DNA from: Arthrobacter sp. 131MFCol6.1
Lineage (GTDB): Bacteria > Actinomycetota > Actinomycetes > Actinomycetales > Micrococcaceae
DNA length: 64,000 nt
Reading direction: 5' to 3'
NCBI RefSeq assembly: GCF_000374925.1
Contig: NZ_KB895548.1
Location: forward strand, 117,919-181,918
The translations under genes and the position numbers were made by a program. Shown here in pieces: positions 11,126 to 18,756 of this stretch (its first letter is position 1; each line of letters opens with the position of its first letter). The notes below the pieces were generated by a model. That model worked only from the letters and a program-made list of their open reading frames with translations, was not told where the DNA came from and did no database searches.

Positions 11126-11863
11126 ATGGCCAACAACTCACTCGGGGTCGACGCCGCCCGCCACCTCCAGGACCTGCTTCTGGGAACCGACAACGTCGAG
11201 GACTTCCTGGGCCGCCTTGCGGAGTTCTCGGCCGCCACACTGAGCCGTACGACCGGCGCCGAGATTGAGTGCGGCGTGACCTTGCAGCGCCGTAAGCGGA
11301 CCATGACGGTCGCGGGAAGCAGCCCGCGGGCAGTCACCCTGGACCGCATCGAACAGACCCTCGGTGACGGCCCCTGCATCGAGGCGCTGCGGACCAGGTC
11401 CGTGGTCCTGCTGGCGGATGTCGACGCCGATCCCCGCTGGCCCGACTACCAGCGGCAACTTGCCGCCAACGGGTGCCGCAGCACGCTGGGCGTTCCGCTG
11501 GAAATCGGCGACGACGCCGCCGCGGCCCTGAACTTCTTCGGGGCGGACACCGGGCTGTTCACGGACGACATCATTGCGGAGGCGGCCGGATTCGCCGACC
11601 TCGCCGGCCGCGCCCTCCGGCTGGCCGTGCGGCTCGGAACCTTCCAGTCCCGGGCCGAAGATCTCCAGTCGGCCATGGAACACCGCACTTCCATCGATCT
11701 CGCCTGCGGTGTGATCATGGCCCAGAACCGCTGCTCCCAGGACCAGGCCATGGCCATCCTCACCAAGGTCTCCAGCAACCGGAACCAAAAGCTCCGGGAA
11801 GTCGCCGCGGACGTGCTCCGGCACCTCACCAGCGAGGAAGTCCGCACCCACTTCGACGCGTAG
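11126..11863 (+). CDS. GAF and ANTAR domain-containing protein
   Basis: A 245 aa protein with an N-terminal GAF domain (about residues 10-160; CGVTLQRRKRTMTVAGSS, then DGPCIEALRT and STLGVPLEIG) and a C-terminal ANTAR RNA-binding domain (about 175-235; AMEHRTSIDLACGVIMAQNRCSQDQAMAIL). ANTAR proteins bind paired hairpins in mRNA and relieve transcription termination; GAF supplies ligand sensing. This combination is common and unassigned in actinobacteria. I chose ATG 11126 because TACATT lies 6 nt upstream of it. No ANTAR-type tandem hairpin target was found next to it. It lies 36 nt after the MinD-like gene. Confidence 0.85.
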   Translation: MANNSLGVDAARHLQDLLLGTDNVEDFLGRLAEFSAATLSRTTGAEIECGVTLQRRKRTMTVAGSSPRAVTLDRIEQTLGDGPCIEALRTRSVVLLADVDADPRWPDYQRQLAANGCRSTLGVPLEIGDDAAAALNFFGADTGLFTDDIIAEAAGFADLAGRALRLAVRLGTFQSRAEDLQSAMEHRTSIDLACGVIMAQNRCSQDQAMAILTKVSSNRNQKLREVAADVLRHLTSEEVRTHFDA

Positions 11864-11888
11864 GGCAGGGACGGCCGCGGTGGATGCC

Positions 11889-11894
11889 TAGGAT
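11889..11894 (+). promoter_or_regulatory. Predicted -10 box, leaderless MFS gene
   Basis: TAGGAT, 7 nt, then ATG at 11902. Two nearer in-frame ATGs (11884, 11893) overlap or precede this box, which is why 11902 is preferred. Confidence 0.4.
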
Positions 11895-11901
11895 GAAGGG
11901 G

Positions 11902-13116
11902 ATGACCACCACACGCCTCGCGCCCTTCAGCCTCCGCAGCATCGCCGTTCCCGCGTTCGGGCCGGCACTCATGTTCAGCCTGGGCGAGGGCGCGATCCTC
12001 CCCGTGGTCGCCCTGTCCGCCCGCGATCTTGGCGCCTCCGTGCCCGGTGCCGCGCTGATTGTTACGCTGATCGGCCTCGGATCGTGGTTCTTCAACCTTC
12101 CGGCGTCGCTGATCACCCTGAAATTCGGGGAACGCTGGGCGATCGTGGGGGCCGCGGCCGCCAGCGCGTTCGCCCTCGCCGCGGCGGCAATCGCTCCGCT
12201 GTTTTCCGGCGGCCTCTGGGTGCTGGCGGCGGCGATGGTGGTGGTCGGCATGGCCGCCAGCGTATTCAGCCTGGCCCGGCAGAAATACCTGACCGAGGCC
12301 GTGCCGGTCATGCTCCGGGCCCGGGCCTTGTCCACCCTCGGCGGCGTCAACCGGATCGGGATCTTCATCGGCCCGTTCGTTGGCGCCGCCGTGATGCAGT
12401 TTGCCGGCATCAGCGGGGCCTACTGGGCCGGCGTCGTCGCGATGGCCGCCGCGGCAGCCGTGTCCGTCACCATCCCCGACCTCGAGGCGAAGCCGGTGCC
12501 GGCCGGCGGCGTTCCGGCGCAACAGCCCACCTTGCGCGGGATCGCGGTGTCCCACGCCGGCGTCTTCCTGAGCGTGGGGATCGGGGTCCTGCTGCTGAGC
12601 GGGCTGCGCGCCTCGCGCCAGGTGGTCATCCCGCTGTGGGCCGATCACCTGGGCCTGGACCCCACCCAGACCTCCCTGATTTACGGGATCTCCGGGGCGA
12701 TCGACATGCTGGTGTTCTATCCGGCCGGAAAGCTGATGGACCGCAAGGGCCGGCAATGGGTGGCCGTGCCGTCCACGCTGATCATGGGGACGGCCATGGT
12801 GCTGATTCCGCTCAGCACGGGCTTCGTCTCGCTCATGCTTGCGGCGCTCCTGATCGGCTTCGGCAACGGGATCAGCTCGGGCCTGAACATGACGCTCGGG
12901 GCCGATTTTTCGCCGGACAACGGCCGCGGCCAGTTCCTGGGCATCTGGCGCTTCATGGCCGACGCCGGCGCGACCGGCGGGCCCGTGCTGCTTTCCGCCG
13001 TCACCGCCGTCGCGTCCCTGGGGGCCGGCGTGGCCGCGACCGGTGTGATCGGCTTGGCCGCCGCGGCCGTGTTCGCTGTGACCATTCCGCGGCTCAGGCA
13101 CCGCCGGAACTACTGA
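11902..13116 (+). CDS. Major facilitator superfamily transporter
   Basis: About 404 aa with twelve predicted hydrophobic segments. MFS-like features include GGVNRIGIFIGPFVGAAVM near residue 150, typical of drug/H+ antiporter-type exporters, and DRKGRQWVAVPS near 283, resembling the conserved loop between helices 8 and 9. The substrate is not evident. The open frame extends upstream to 11473 through the GAF-ANTAR gene in another frame, so the start is at 11902 or one of two ATGs within 18 nt. It is 38 nt from the previous stop. Confidence 0.8.
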   Translation: MTTTRLAPFSLRSIAVPAFGPALMFSLGEGAILPVVALSARDLGASVPGAALIVTLIGLGSWFFNLPASLITLKFGERWAIVGAAAASAFALAAAAIAPLFSGGLWVLAAAMVVVGMAASVFSLARQKYLTEAVPVMLRARALSTLGGVNRIGIFIGPFVGAAVMQFAGISGAYWAGVVAMAAAAAVSVTIPDLEAKPVPAGGVPAQQPTLRGIAVSHAGVFLSVGIGVLLLSGLRASRQVVIPLWADHLGLDPTQTSLIYGISGAIDMLVFYPAGKLMDRKGRQWVAVPSTLIMGTAMVLIPLSTGFVSLMLAALLIGFGNGISSGLNMTLGADFSPDNGRGQFLGIWRFMADAGATGGPVLLSAVTAVASLGAGVAATGVIGLAAAAVFAVTIPRLRHRRNY

Positions 13117-13166
13117 GCGCTGCCGGGCCCAGAACGACAAGCAGGTAGCGACTACTCGGGTGCATG

Positions 13167-13180
13167 CTAAGCGGGCTTAG
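13167..13180. promoter_or_regulatory. Perfect palindrome CTAAGC-GG-GCTTAG
   Basis: Lies about 150 nt upstream of the small secreted protein gene and directly before a TAGGGT hexamer. Second member of the TAAG-N4-CTTA set. Possibly an operator; binding protein unknown. Confidence 0.4.
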
Positions 13181-13332
13181 TAGGGTCGGGCCAGTGCGCC
13201 GGTGCATTCCATGCCGGCCCTACGTGGGGCGGCACGAGTGCCGTTGTCAGGGTCCGCCCGTGATTATTTGCAGCGCATGGTCTCCGCCCGGATGGGTGAT
13301 GCGTTTCGACGCAAAAAAATGAGGAGATGCTC

Positions 13333-13839
13333 ATGTTCCGAAAACCGTCCCGCTGGTTCGCGCCCCTGGCTGCAACAGCAGCCCTGCTACTTGCTGCTTC
13401 GCCCGCGGGTGCAACTGTCACCCGTCCGCCCAACCCGCCGGATTTTGTTGTTTCGGCCGATCTGGCGTGCGGCTTTGATCTTGGCGTCTCCGGTACCGGC
13501 GGAAAGATTACGCGGATTGACTTCAAGAACGGCAACTTCTTTCAGGTTGGCAAGGGAGTCATCCTCACCTATACCAACATGAGCAACGGGAAGACGTACA
13601 GGGTCAACACGGCCGGAACCGTGGCGAGATTCACCCAAAACCCGGACGGAAAAACCTGGACGTTCAGCGCCGCAGGCCATTTTGGGTTTATATTCTTTCC
13701 GACAGATGCGCCCGGGGCCGGGGCCTTCCAGTACACCGGACAGTTGAAGCTCACCATTGACTCGCCGAGCACTGTGAACGTGCTCTCCGTGGACTCCAGC
13801 GGGGGCAAAGCCGTGGACATCTGCGCACGTCTCAGGTAG
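13333..13839 (+). CDS. Small secreted protein of unknown function
   Basis: A 168 aa protein with a classical Sec signal peptide: FRKPSRW, a hydrophobic core (PLAATAALLLAA) and a likely cleavage after AGA or GAT near residue 29. The mature part is rich in Gly, Thr, Phe and Asn, with two Cys residues (one near the mature N-terminus, one near the C-terminus) that could form a disulfide, and it looks all-beta. I do not recognise the family. The start at 13333 is set by GAGGAG placed 6 nt upstream; the ATG at 13327 would touch that site. AT content is higher than in its neighbours, which may indicate acquisition. Confidence 0.75.
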   Translation: MFRKPSRWFAPLAATAALLLAASPAGATVTRPPNPPDFVVSADLACGFDLGVSGTGGKITRIDFKNGNFFQVGKGVILTYTNMSNGKTYRVNTAGTVARFTQNPDGKTWTFSAAGHFGFIFFPTDAPGAGAFQYTGQLKLTIDSPSTVNVLSVDSSGGKAVDICARLR

Positions 13840-13851
13840 CCATCGCAGGAT

Positions 13852-13891
13852 CACGTAGGCCCGGGCACGCTGTGCTGCCCGGGCCTACGTG
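13852..13891. terminator. Bidirectional terminator hairpin
   Basis: Perfect 16 bp stem (13852-13867 with 13876-13891) and 8 nt loop between the convergent secreted-protein and PAP2 genes. Confidence 0.8.
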
Positions 13892-13904
13892 CGCCGCGCT
13901 AGCG

Positions 13905-14972
13905 TTACTGGCGCGGGGGCCTGTCCGGCCGTCGTGGGTCCGGCTGCCGGGCGGCCAGGCCGAACAACCACACACCGGCCACCGTGGCGAGGTAACCGGC
14001 AATGACGATCAGCGCCGTGCCGGCCCAGAAGTAGCTGATGGTGCTGACCTCCTGTCCACCCGGGCCGATGCTCAGCAACGCGACGGCCGCCACCCCGGCC
14101 GCGGCAAGACCGGTGAGGACGGGAAGCGCCACCCACACCCTGGCTGAGGCCCAGTGCTCGTTGTAGCCGTTCCAGACATTCCAGCCCGGGCCCCTGCGAA
14201 TGATCAGCCAGCCGGCCGGGACCATGAAGGCCCCGACCACCAGGAAGGCCGCCACCACATCGGCGGGCCGGTGCCACTGGTTGATCAGCGTGGACACGCC
14301 CGTGGCGACGGCGAAGCTGCCGCCCAGATAGCCGGCCAGCGGCCGCCAGCGCGGCGAGACCATGAGGAACACGGCAGCGGCGGCCGAGGCCGCCATGGTG
14401 GTGTGGCCCGAAGGCAACGAATTCAGCTCCAGCGTCTCGACGCCGCGGTACGGCCGGACCGGAAGCCAGTCCTTCAGGATCTGGGTGGCCAGATTGGCGC
14501 CCATACACGCCGCAATCGCAATCACCGCCGCAGACCAGCGGCGCCGCAGGATGGTGACGAACACGACCACAACCGATGCGATCACCACAGAGAGCGCCGG
14601 CAGCCAGTCCAACAGCTTGGTGGCGGCCTTGCCCGCGGTACCGCTGAGCGCCACGGCTTCCACGAGGGCCGATTCGTCAATGAACTGGCCCGTGGTGGTA
14701 CGGACAAAGAAGACGTAGGTGGCGGCCAGCGCAGCGATGCAGGCAACCGTGGCCAGCACGAACAAGGCGGCGGTGGCCTTGCCGGGGGACCGCTGAGCCT
14801 GCGGATCCGGTGTGGCGCGGGTCCGAGCGCTGCGCCCCGGAGTTTCGGGCGGACGGGCCGGGAGGACTTGTGTTTCCGCGGCCTGTGTTTCGTGGACCGG
14901 TATCTCCTGGACCTGGGTTTTCTGGACTCGGGCAGACGGGTCCCAGGAAGTGCGTTCCTGCCGAAAAGTCAT
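13905..14972 (-). CDS. PAP2-family membrane phosphatase
   Basis: A 355 aa membrane protein with an unstructured N-terminal 65 residues made of short T/Q/E/P-rich near repeats (VQKTQVQEIPVHETQ), then several transmembrane helices. PAP2 motifs are visible: KDWLPVRPYRG (motif 1) near 160, SLPSGHTTMA (motif 2) near 183, and NQWHRPADVVAAF (motif 3 with catalytic His and Asp) near 230. PAP2 enzymes dephosphorylate undecaprenyl diphosphate or phosphatidic acid on the outer face of the membrane; which applies here is not clear. It runs divergently from menC. Confidence 0.85.
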   Translation of the reverse strand: MTFRQERTSWDPSARVQKTQVQEIPVHETQAAETQVLPARPPETPGRSARTRATPDPQAQRSPGKATAALFVLATVACIAALAATYVFFVRTTTGQFIDESALVEAVALSGTAGKAATKLLDWLPALSVVIASVVVVFVTILRRRWSAAVIAIAACMGANLATQILKDWLPVRPYRGVETLELNSLPSGHTTMAASAAAAVFLMVSPRWRPLAGYLGGSFAVATGVSTLINQWHRPADVVAAFLVVGAFMVPAGWLIIRRGPGWNVWNGYNEHWASARVWVALPVLTGLAAAGVAAVALLSIGPGGQEVSTISYFWAGTALIVIAGYLATVAGVWLFGLAARQPDPRRPDRPPRQ

Positions 14973-15051
14973 GCCATTAAGAGTCCCACAGAACCCTGCG
15001 CGCCAGCTGAAGGGCCCGGCGCGTGGCTGGAACGGTCGTACCTGCCAAAAA

Positions 15052-15070
15052 ACGAGTACCCACTACTCGT
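15052..15070. promoter_or_regulatory. Palindrome ACGAGTA-N5-TACTCGT
   Basis: Perfect 7 bp inverted repeat about 80 nt upstream of the PAP2 start and 250 nt from menC. Half sites TACTCG also occur near 2475 and ACTCG near 13153. Candidate operator; regulator unknown. Confidence 0.4.
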
Positions 15071-15275
15071 GCGCCGTCGGACCGGGATTTGTAGAGTCGT
15101 GTGTGCCGGCGCGGCTTGTCCCCGGCACGACGCTCCTTGAGCGGGGCCGGCGGAGACGAGTTTCCTGGACCAGGGACTCACCCCCAGTCGACGCCGGCCC
15201 AATCAAGGACCCACGCCCGGCTCCCGGAACTCCATCCCCGCGCTGCGCGTCCCAGGCCGGTGTCCAGGCATAGCT

Positions 15276-15303
15276 TCGCAGTGCATTCCTCGCAGTGCAT
15301 TCC
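15276..15303 (+). repeat. 14 nt tandem duplication at the menC promoter
   Basis: TCGCAGTGCATTCC occurs twice head to tail (15276-15289, 15290-15303). The copies cover the position of the -35 element for the TACAGT box at 15307. Confidence 0.8.
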
Positions 15304-15306
15304 CAG

Positions 15307-15312
15307 TACAGT
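15307..15312 (+). promoter_or_regulatory. Predicted -10 box, leaderless menC
   Basis: TACAGT, 6 nt, ATG at 15319. This is the same hexamer and spacing as at sir (33706). No Shine-Dalgarno. Confidence 0.5.
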
Positions 15313-15318
15313 GGCTCC

Positions 15319-16356
15319 ATGCCTGCCCTCCCCATGGACCCCCCGGCACGTCCCGCCGCGCCCCTGCCCGGCCTCGACGAACTCCTGGCCGGCGCCCATG
15401 TTGTAAGCCTGCCGATGCGCGTGAAATTCCGGGGCATCCTGCAGCGGGAGGCCCTGCTGCTCCGCGGGCCGCTGGGCTGGGGCGAATTCTGTCCCTTTCC
15501 CGAATATGGCGACGCCGAGGCCTCCCGTTGGCTTACAGCCGCGATCGAGGCCGGCTGGGCCGGGTTCCCGGCGCCGTTGCGGGATAGCATCCCGGTCAAC
15601 GCTACGGTCCCTGCCGTGCCGGCGCACAAGGTGCCGGAGGTCCTGGCCCGCTTCGGGCGGGTGGACGCGGTCAAAGTCAAGGTCGCGGAGCGCGGCCAGA
15701 GCCTTGACGACGACGCCGCCCGGGTGGCGGCCGTCCGGGCGGCGCTGCCGGACGCAGCGATCCGGGTGGACGCGAACGGCGGCTGGGACGTGCCGGAGGC
15801 CGTCTCGGCACTGACGCGGCTCGCCGCCGTCGGGCTCGAATATGCCGAACAGCCCGTGCCGGAGATCGCGGGCCTCGCCGAGGTCAGGCGGCAGCTCCGG
15901 GCCGCGGGCGTCCCCGTGCTGATCGCCGCGGATGAGAGCGTGCGCAAGGAGGACGACCCCCTCAAAGTGGCGCGGGCCGGCGCCGCGGACCTGATCGTGG
16001 TCAAGGTGGCCCCGCTCGGGGGAGTGCGGCGCGCCCTGCGGATCGTGGCGCAGGCCGGGCTGCCCGCCGTCGTGAGTTCGGCGCTGGACACATCGGTGGG
16101 GATCCGGGCCGGGCTGGCCCTGGCCGCCGCCCTGCCCGAGCTGCCGTACGCCTGCGGGCTGGGCACGGTGTCCCTGCTCGCCGCCGATGTCACTCACGAT
16201 CCGCTAGTTCCCGACGACGGCGCGATCGCCCTGCGTGACGTCCGCCCGGCGCCCGAGCTGCTGGCCGAACACGCCGCCTCGCCGGAACGCCGGGACTGGT
16301 GGCTGGACCGGCTGCGGCGGGTGTACGCGGTGCTGGCCGCATCGACTGCTCCGTAA
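15319..16356 (+). CDS. menC: o-Succinylbenzoate synthase
   Basis: Menaquinone step: dehydrates SHCHC to o-succinylbenzoate. The 345 aa protein is an enolase-superfamily enzyme with the KVKV lysine pair near residue 120, DANGGW near 156, EQP near 182, ADES near 207 and KVAPLGG near 230, in the order expected for MenC (catalytic Lys, three metal-binding acids, second Lys). ATG 15319 is preferred over an ATG 24 nt upstream because of the -10 spacing. The last codons and stop lie inside a 59 nt palindromic repeat. Its pathway partners menD, menF and menG are further on in this window. Confidence 0.9.
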   Translation: MPALPMDPPARPAAPLPGLDELLAGAHVVSLPMRVKFRGILQREALLLRGPLGWGEFCPFPEYGDAEASRWLTAAIEAGWAGFPAPLRDSIPVNATVPAVPAHKVPEVLARFGRVDAVKVKVAERGQSLDDDAARVAAVRAALPDAAIRVDANGGWDVPEAVSALTRLAAVGLEYAEQPVPEIAGLAEVRRQLRAAGVPVLIAADESVRKEDDPLKVARAGAADLIVVKVAPLGGVRRALRIVAQAGLPAVVSSALDTSVGIRAGLALAAALPELPYACGLGTVSLLAADVTHDPLVPDDGAIALRDVRPAPELLAEHAASPERRDWWLDRLRRVYAVLAASTAP

Positions 16357-16401
16357 CGGCCCTTTAGGACCTCGAAAACGGCGCTTACGGAGCAACCGAT
16401 G
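16343..16401. repeat. 59 nt palindromic repeat, family B copy 1
   Basis: Outer arms TGCTCCGTAA and TTACGGAGCA enclose a second pair of complementary blocks. A second copy of exactly 59 nt lies at 43725-43783. The menC stop codon is inside the left arm. Confidence 0.75.
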
Positions 16402-16422
16402 GGTTCGGCGGTACGGTGAGCA

Positions 16423-16442
16423 TTCACCGGGACTTCATCTGG
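16423..16442 (+). promoter_or_regulatory. PHO-box-like direct repeat upstream of phoX
   Basis: TTCACCGGG at 16423 and TTCATCTGG at 16434 are exactly 11 nt apart, matching the 11 nt direct-repeat layout and TTCAYYYRG-like core of actinobacterial PhoP boxes. The first unit also forms a palindrome, GGTGA-GCAT-TCACC. It lies about 75-90 nt before the phoX start. Regulation by phosphate starvation is inferred. Confidence 0.65.
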
Positions 16443-16513
16443 GAGACGCCTCTCGGTAGCCAGCGGCTGGAAGGGTGGGCGCGACCGCAACTCACCCCAT
16501 GGAAGGTCTCTCC

Positions 16514-18610
16514 ATGTCTGTCTCCTCCGGACGCACGTTTTCCCTGCTCCCCATGCTTGGCCACACCAAAGGCAAGCGAAGCCCCGTCACCTGCGCGCTG
16601 AAGTGCGACAACGCCTGCTCAGGCGAGGTCTGCAACACCAGCACCAACAGCTACTTCCGTGACATCGCCTCCGCCACGATGTCCCGCCGCGCCGCGCTGG
16701 GCTTCGGCGCCGCCGGCGCGCTCGCCGTCGCCTTCGGCAACGCGGTGACATCCGCCGGAACCGCCGTCGCCGACGGCGGCCCGGGCCTCGCCGCCGCGGC
16801 CAAGGACGGGTTTGGGAAATCCAAGCTGCAGTTCACCGCCATCGCACCCGTCGACGCCAGCGTGGACAAGCTGACCGTCCCCGCCGGGTTCACCTGGCAG
16901 CCGGTCATCCGCTGGGGCGACCCGCTGTTCAAGGACTCGCCGGCCTTCGACATCGGGCACCAGAGCGCCGCGGCGCAGGCCCGCCAGTTCGGCTACAACA
17001 ACGACTACACCGACATCCTGCCGATTGAAGGATCCAAGGACCGCCGGGCCGTGCTCTTCACCAACCACGAATACACCAACGAGAACATCATGCTGCCGGT
17101 CGGATTCGATGCCGCCGAGGCCCGCGCGATCGGCCGTGCAGCCCACGGCCTGACGGTGGTGGAGCTGGAACGCACGAACAAGAACAAGCCCTGGAGCTAC
17201 GTCCGGGGCGCCGGTCTGAACCGCCGCTTCCTGACCGACACCACCTACGAGCTCGACGGTCCGGCCGCCGGATCCGCCCTCCTGAAGACCGCCGCCGATC
17301 CCTCCGGCCGGGCCATCCAGGGCACCCTGGGCAACTGCTCCGGCGGCACCACCCCGTGGGGCACCATCCTGTCCGGCGAGGAAAACTTCAACGGCTACTT
17401 CGTCGCTCCCGGGACCTCTGACGCCGACAAGCGCTACGGCCTGACCAGCAAGCCCACCGCCCGCCAGTGGGAACTGGATGACCCGCGCTTCGACACCCGC
17501 AACCCCGGATACCAGAACGAGGCCAACCGCTTCGGCTGGATCGTGGAAGTGGACCCCTTCGACCCCACCTCCACGCCCCGCAAGCACTCCGCAATGGGCC
17601 GCTTCAAGCATGAGGGCGCCAACGTGATCGTCGCCAAGTCCGGCCACGTGGTGGCCTACATGGGCGACGACGAGCGCTTCGACTACCTGTACAAGTTCGT
17701 CTCGGCCGGCACGTACCGGCCCGGAAAGACGGCGGAGGACCGCAAGAACAACCTCACGCTGCTCTCGGAAGGCGACCTGTACGTCGCGAAGTTCACCGGC
17801 AATTCCCCGGCCGACGGGTTCGACGGCGCGGGCAAGCTTCCGGCCGACGGCGCCTTCGACGGCGCCGGTGTTTGGCTGCCCCTCGTGGTGGGCGGACAGT
17901 CCAAGGTGCCCGGGATGTCCGTGGAAGAAGTGCTCGTGTACACCCGCCTCGCCGCCGACAAGGTGGGCCCCACCAAAATGGACCGCTGCGAGGACGTCCA
18001 GCCCAGCCTGCACACCGGCAAGGTCTATGTGGTCTGCACCAACAACGCGGACCGCGGCAAACCCGGCAAGGAAGGGGCCACCGAGGTCAACCCCCGCACC
18101 CTCAACCGGGACGGCCACATCGTCGAAATCACCGAGACCGGAGACCAGAGCTCCACAACGTTTGGCTGGAACCTGCTGATGGTCTGCGGCGATCCGGCCA
18201 AGAACTCCGCCACCTATTTCGCCGGGTTCCCCGCGAGCCAGGTCTCACCGATCTCCTGCCCGGACAACGTGGCCTTCGATTCCGTGGGTAACCTCTGGAT
18301 CTCCACCGACGGAGCGCCCTCCAGCATCGGCTACGCCGACGGGCTCTTCAAGGTGACCCTGGACGGTGCCGAACGCGGGAAGGTGGAGCAGTTCCTCGCC
18401 GTCCCGCGCGACGCCGAAACCTGCGGCCCGGTCATCCACGACGATGAGCGCACCGTCTTCGTCTCCGTTCAGCACCCGGGCGAGGAAGGCACGTTCGCCG
18501 ACCAGCACTCGTACTTCCCGGACTACGTCGCGGCCGGGGCGACGCCGAAGCCCGGCCAGGTGCGCGCTCCGCGTCCGTCCGTGGTCCAGGTGTTCCGCAC
18601 CGACGCCTAG
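16514..18610 (+). CDS. phoX: PhoX-family (DUF839) alkaline phosphatase, Tat-exported
   Basis: A 698 aa exported phosphatase that releases phosphate from organic esters; PhoX enzymes use Ca and Fe cofactors. The N-terminus has the PhoX-typical Cys-rich segment (TCALKCDNACSGEVC, about 24-38), then a Tat signal with R58-R59 in MSRRAALGFGAAGAL. Further on are the family segments VLFTNHEYTNEN near 185, NCSGGTTPWGTILSGEENF near 277 and GHVVAYMGDDERFDY near 378, and the C-terminal PDNVAFD...GNLWISTDG. The ATG at 16514 has GGAAGG 7 nt upstream. A PHO-box-like repeat upstream suggests induction by phosphate limitation. It is monocistronic, bounded downstream by a family A palindrome. Confidence 0.9.
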   Translation: MSVSSGRTFSLLPMLGHTKGKRSPVTCALKCDNACSGEVCNTSTNSYFRDIASATMSRRAALGFGAAGALAVAFGNAVTSAGTAVADGGPGLAAAAKDGFGKSKLQFTAIAPVDASVDKLTVPAGFTWQPVIRWGDPLFKDSPAFDIGHQSAAAQARQFGYNNDYTDILPIEGSKDRRAVLFTNHEYTNENIMLPVGFDAAEARAIGRAAHGLTVVELERTNKNKPWSYVRGAGLNRRFLTDTTYELDGPAAGSALLKTAADPSGRAIQGTLGNCSGGTTPWGTILSGEENFNGYFVAPGTSDADKRYGLTSKPTARQWELDDPRFDTRNPGYQNEANRFGWIVEVDPFDPTSTPRKHSAMGRFKHEGANVIVAKSGHVVAYMGDDERFDYLYKFVSAGTYRPGKTAEDRKNNLTLLSEGDLYVAKFTGNSPADGFDGAGKLPADGAFDGAGVWLPLVVGGQSKVPGMSVEEVLVYTRLAADKVGPTKMDRCEDVQPSLHTGKVYVVCTNNADRGKPGKEGATEVNPRTLNRDGHIVEITETGDQSSTTFGWNLLMVCGDPAKNSATYFAGFPASQVSPISCPDNVAFDSVGNLWISTDGAPSSIGYADGLFKVTLDGAERGKVEQFLAVPRDAETCGPVIHDDERTVFVSVQHPGEEGTFADQHSYFPDYVAAGATPKPGQVRAPRPSVVQVFRTDA

Positions 18611-18624
18611 TCCCTCCGGTCAAA

Positions 18625-18689
18625 GCAACGCGTGGTCATTTCCCGCCCGTGTCGGCGCCCGGCATGGGCCGGAAATGACCCCGCGTTGC
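18625..18689. repeat. Palindromic repeat, family A copy 1
   Basis: Outer arms GCAACGCGTGGTCATTT and AAATGACCCCGCGTTGC with complementary inner arms, 65 nt in all. Lies between phoX and argS and could also stop phoX transcription. Other copies: 41725, 45303 and 54278. Confidence 0.8.
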
Positions 18690-18742
18690 ATCTGAGGGCG
18701 TTGCTTCGGAGGACGGGCGAGCATCGGGGGAGGGATCCTACT

Positions 18743-18748
18743 GATAAT
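18743..18748 (+). promoter_or_regulatory. Predicted -10 box of argS-menD
   Basis: GATAAT, 8 nt, then GTG at 18757. Leader of at most 1-2 nt expected. Confidence 0.4.
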
Positions 18749-18756
18749 TTGGGACT

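Larger units (their letters stand above)
14973..15318. other. Divergent intergenic region between the PAP2 gene and menC
   Basis: 346 nt with no convincing gene. It holds the palindrome ACGAGTA-N5-TACTCGT at 15052-15070, a 14 nt tandem duplication at 15276-15303 and the menC -10 box at 15307. Short frames here lack codon bias or family features. Confidence 0.7.

Noticed and set aside
11473..11901. N-terminal extension of the MFS transporter
   Set aside because: The extension runs in another frame through the GAF-ANTAR gene; helix 1 begins right after 11902.
13117..13332. Region before the secreted protein considered for a small RNA or riboswitch
   Set aside because: Only the CTAAGC-GG-GCTTAG palindrome was seen; no conserved multi-helix layout could be recognised.
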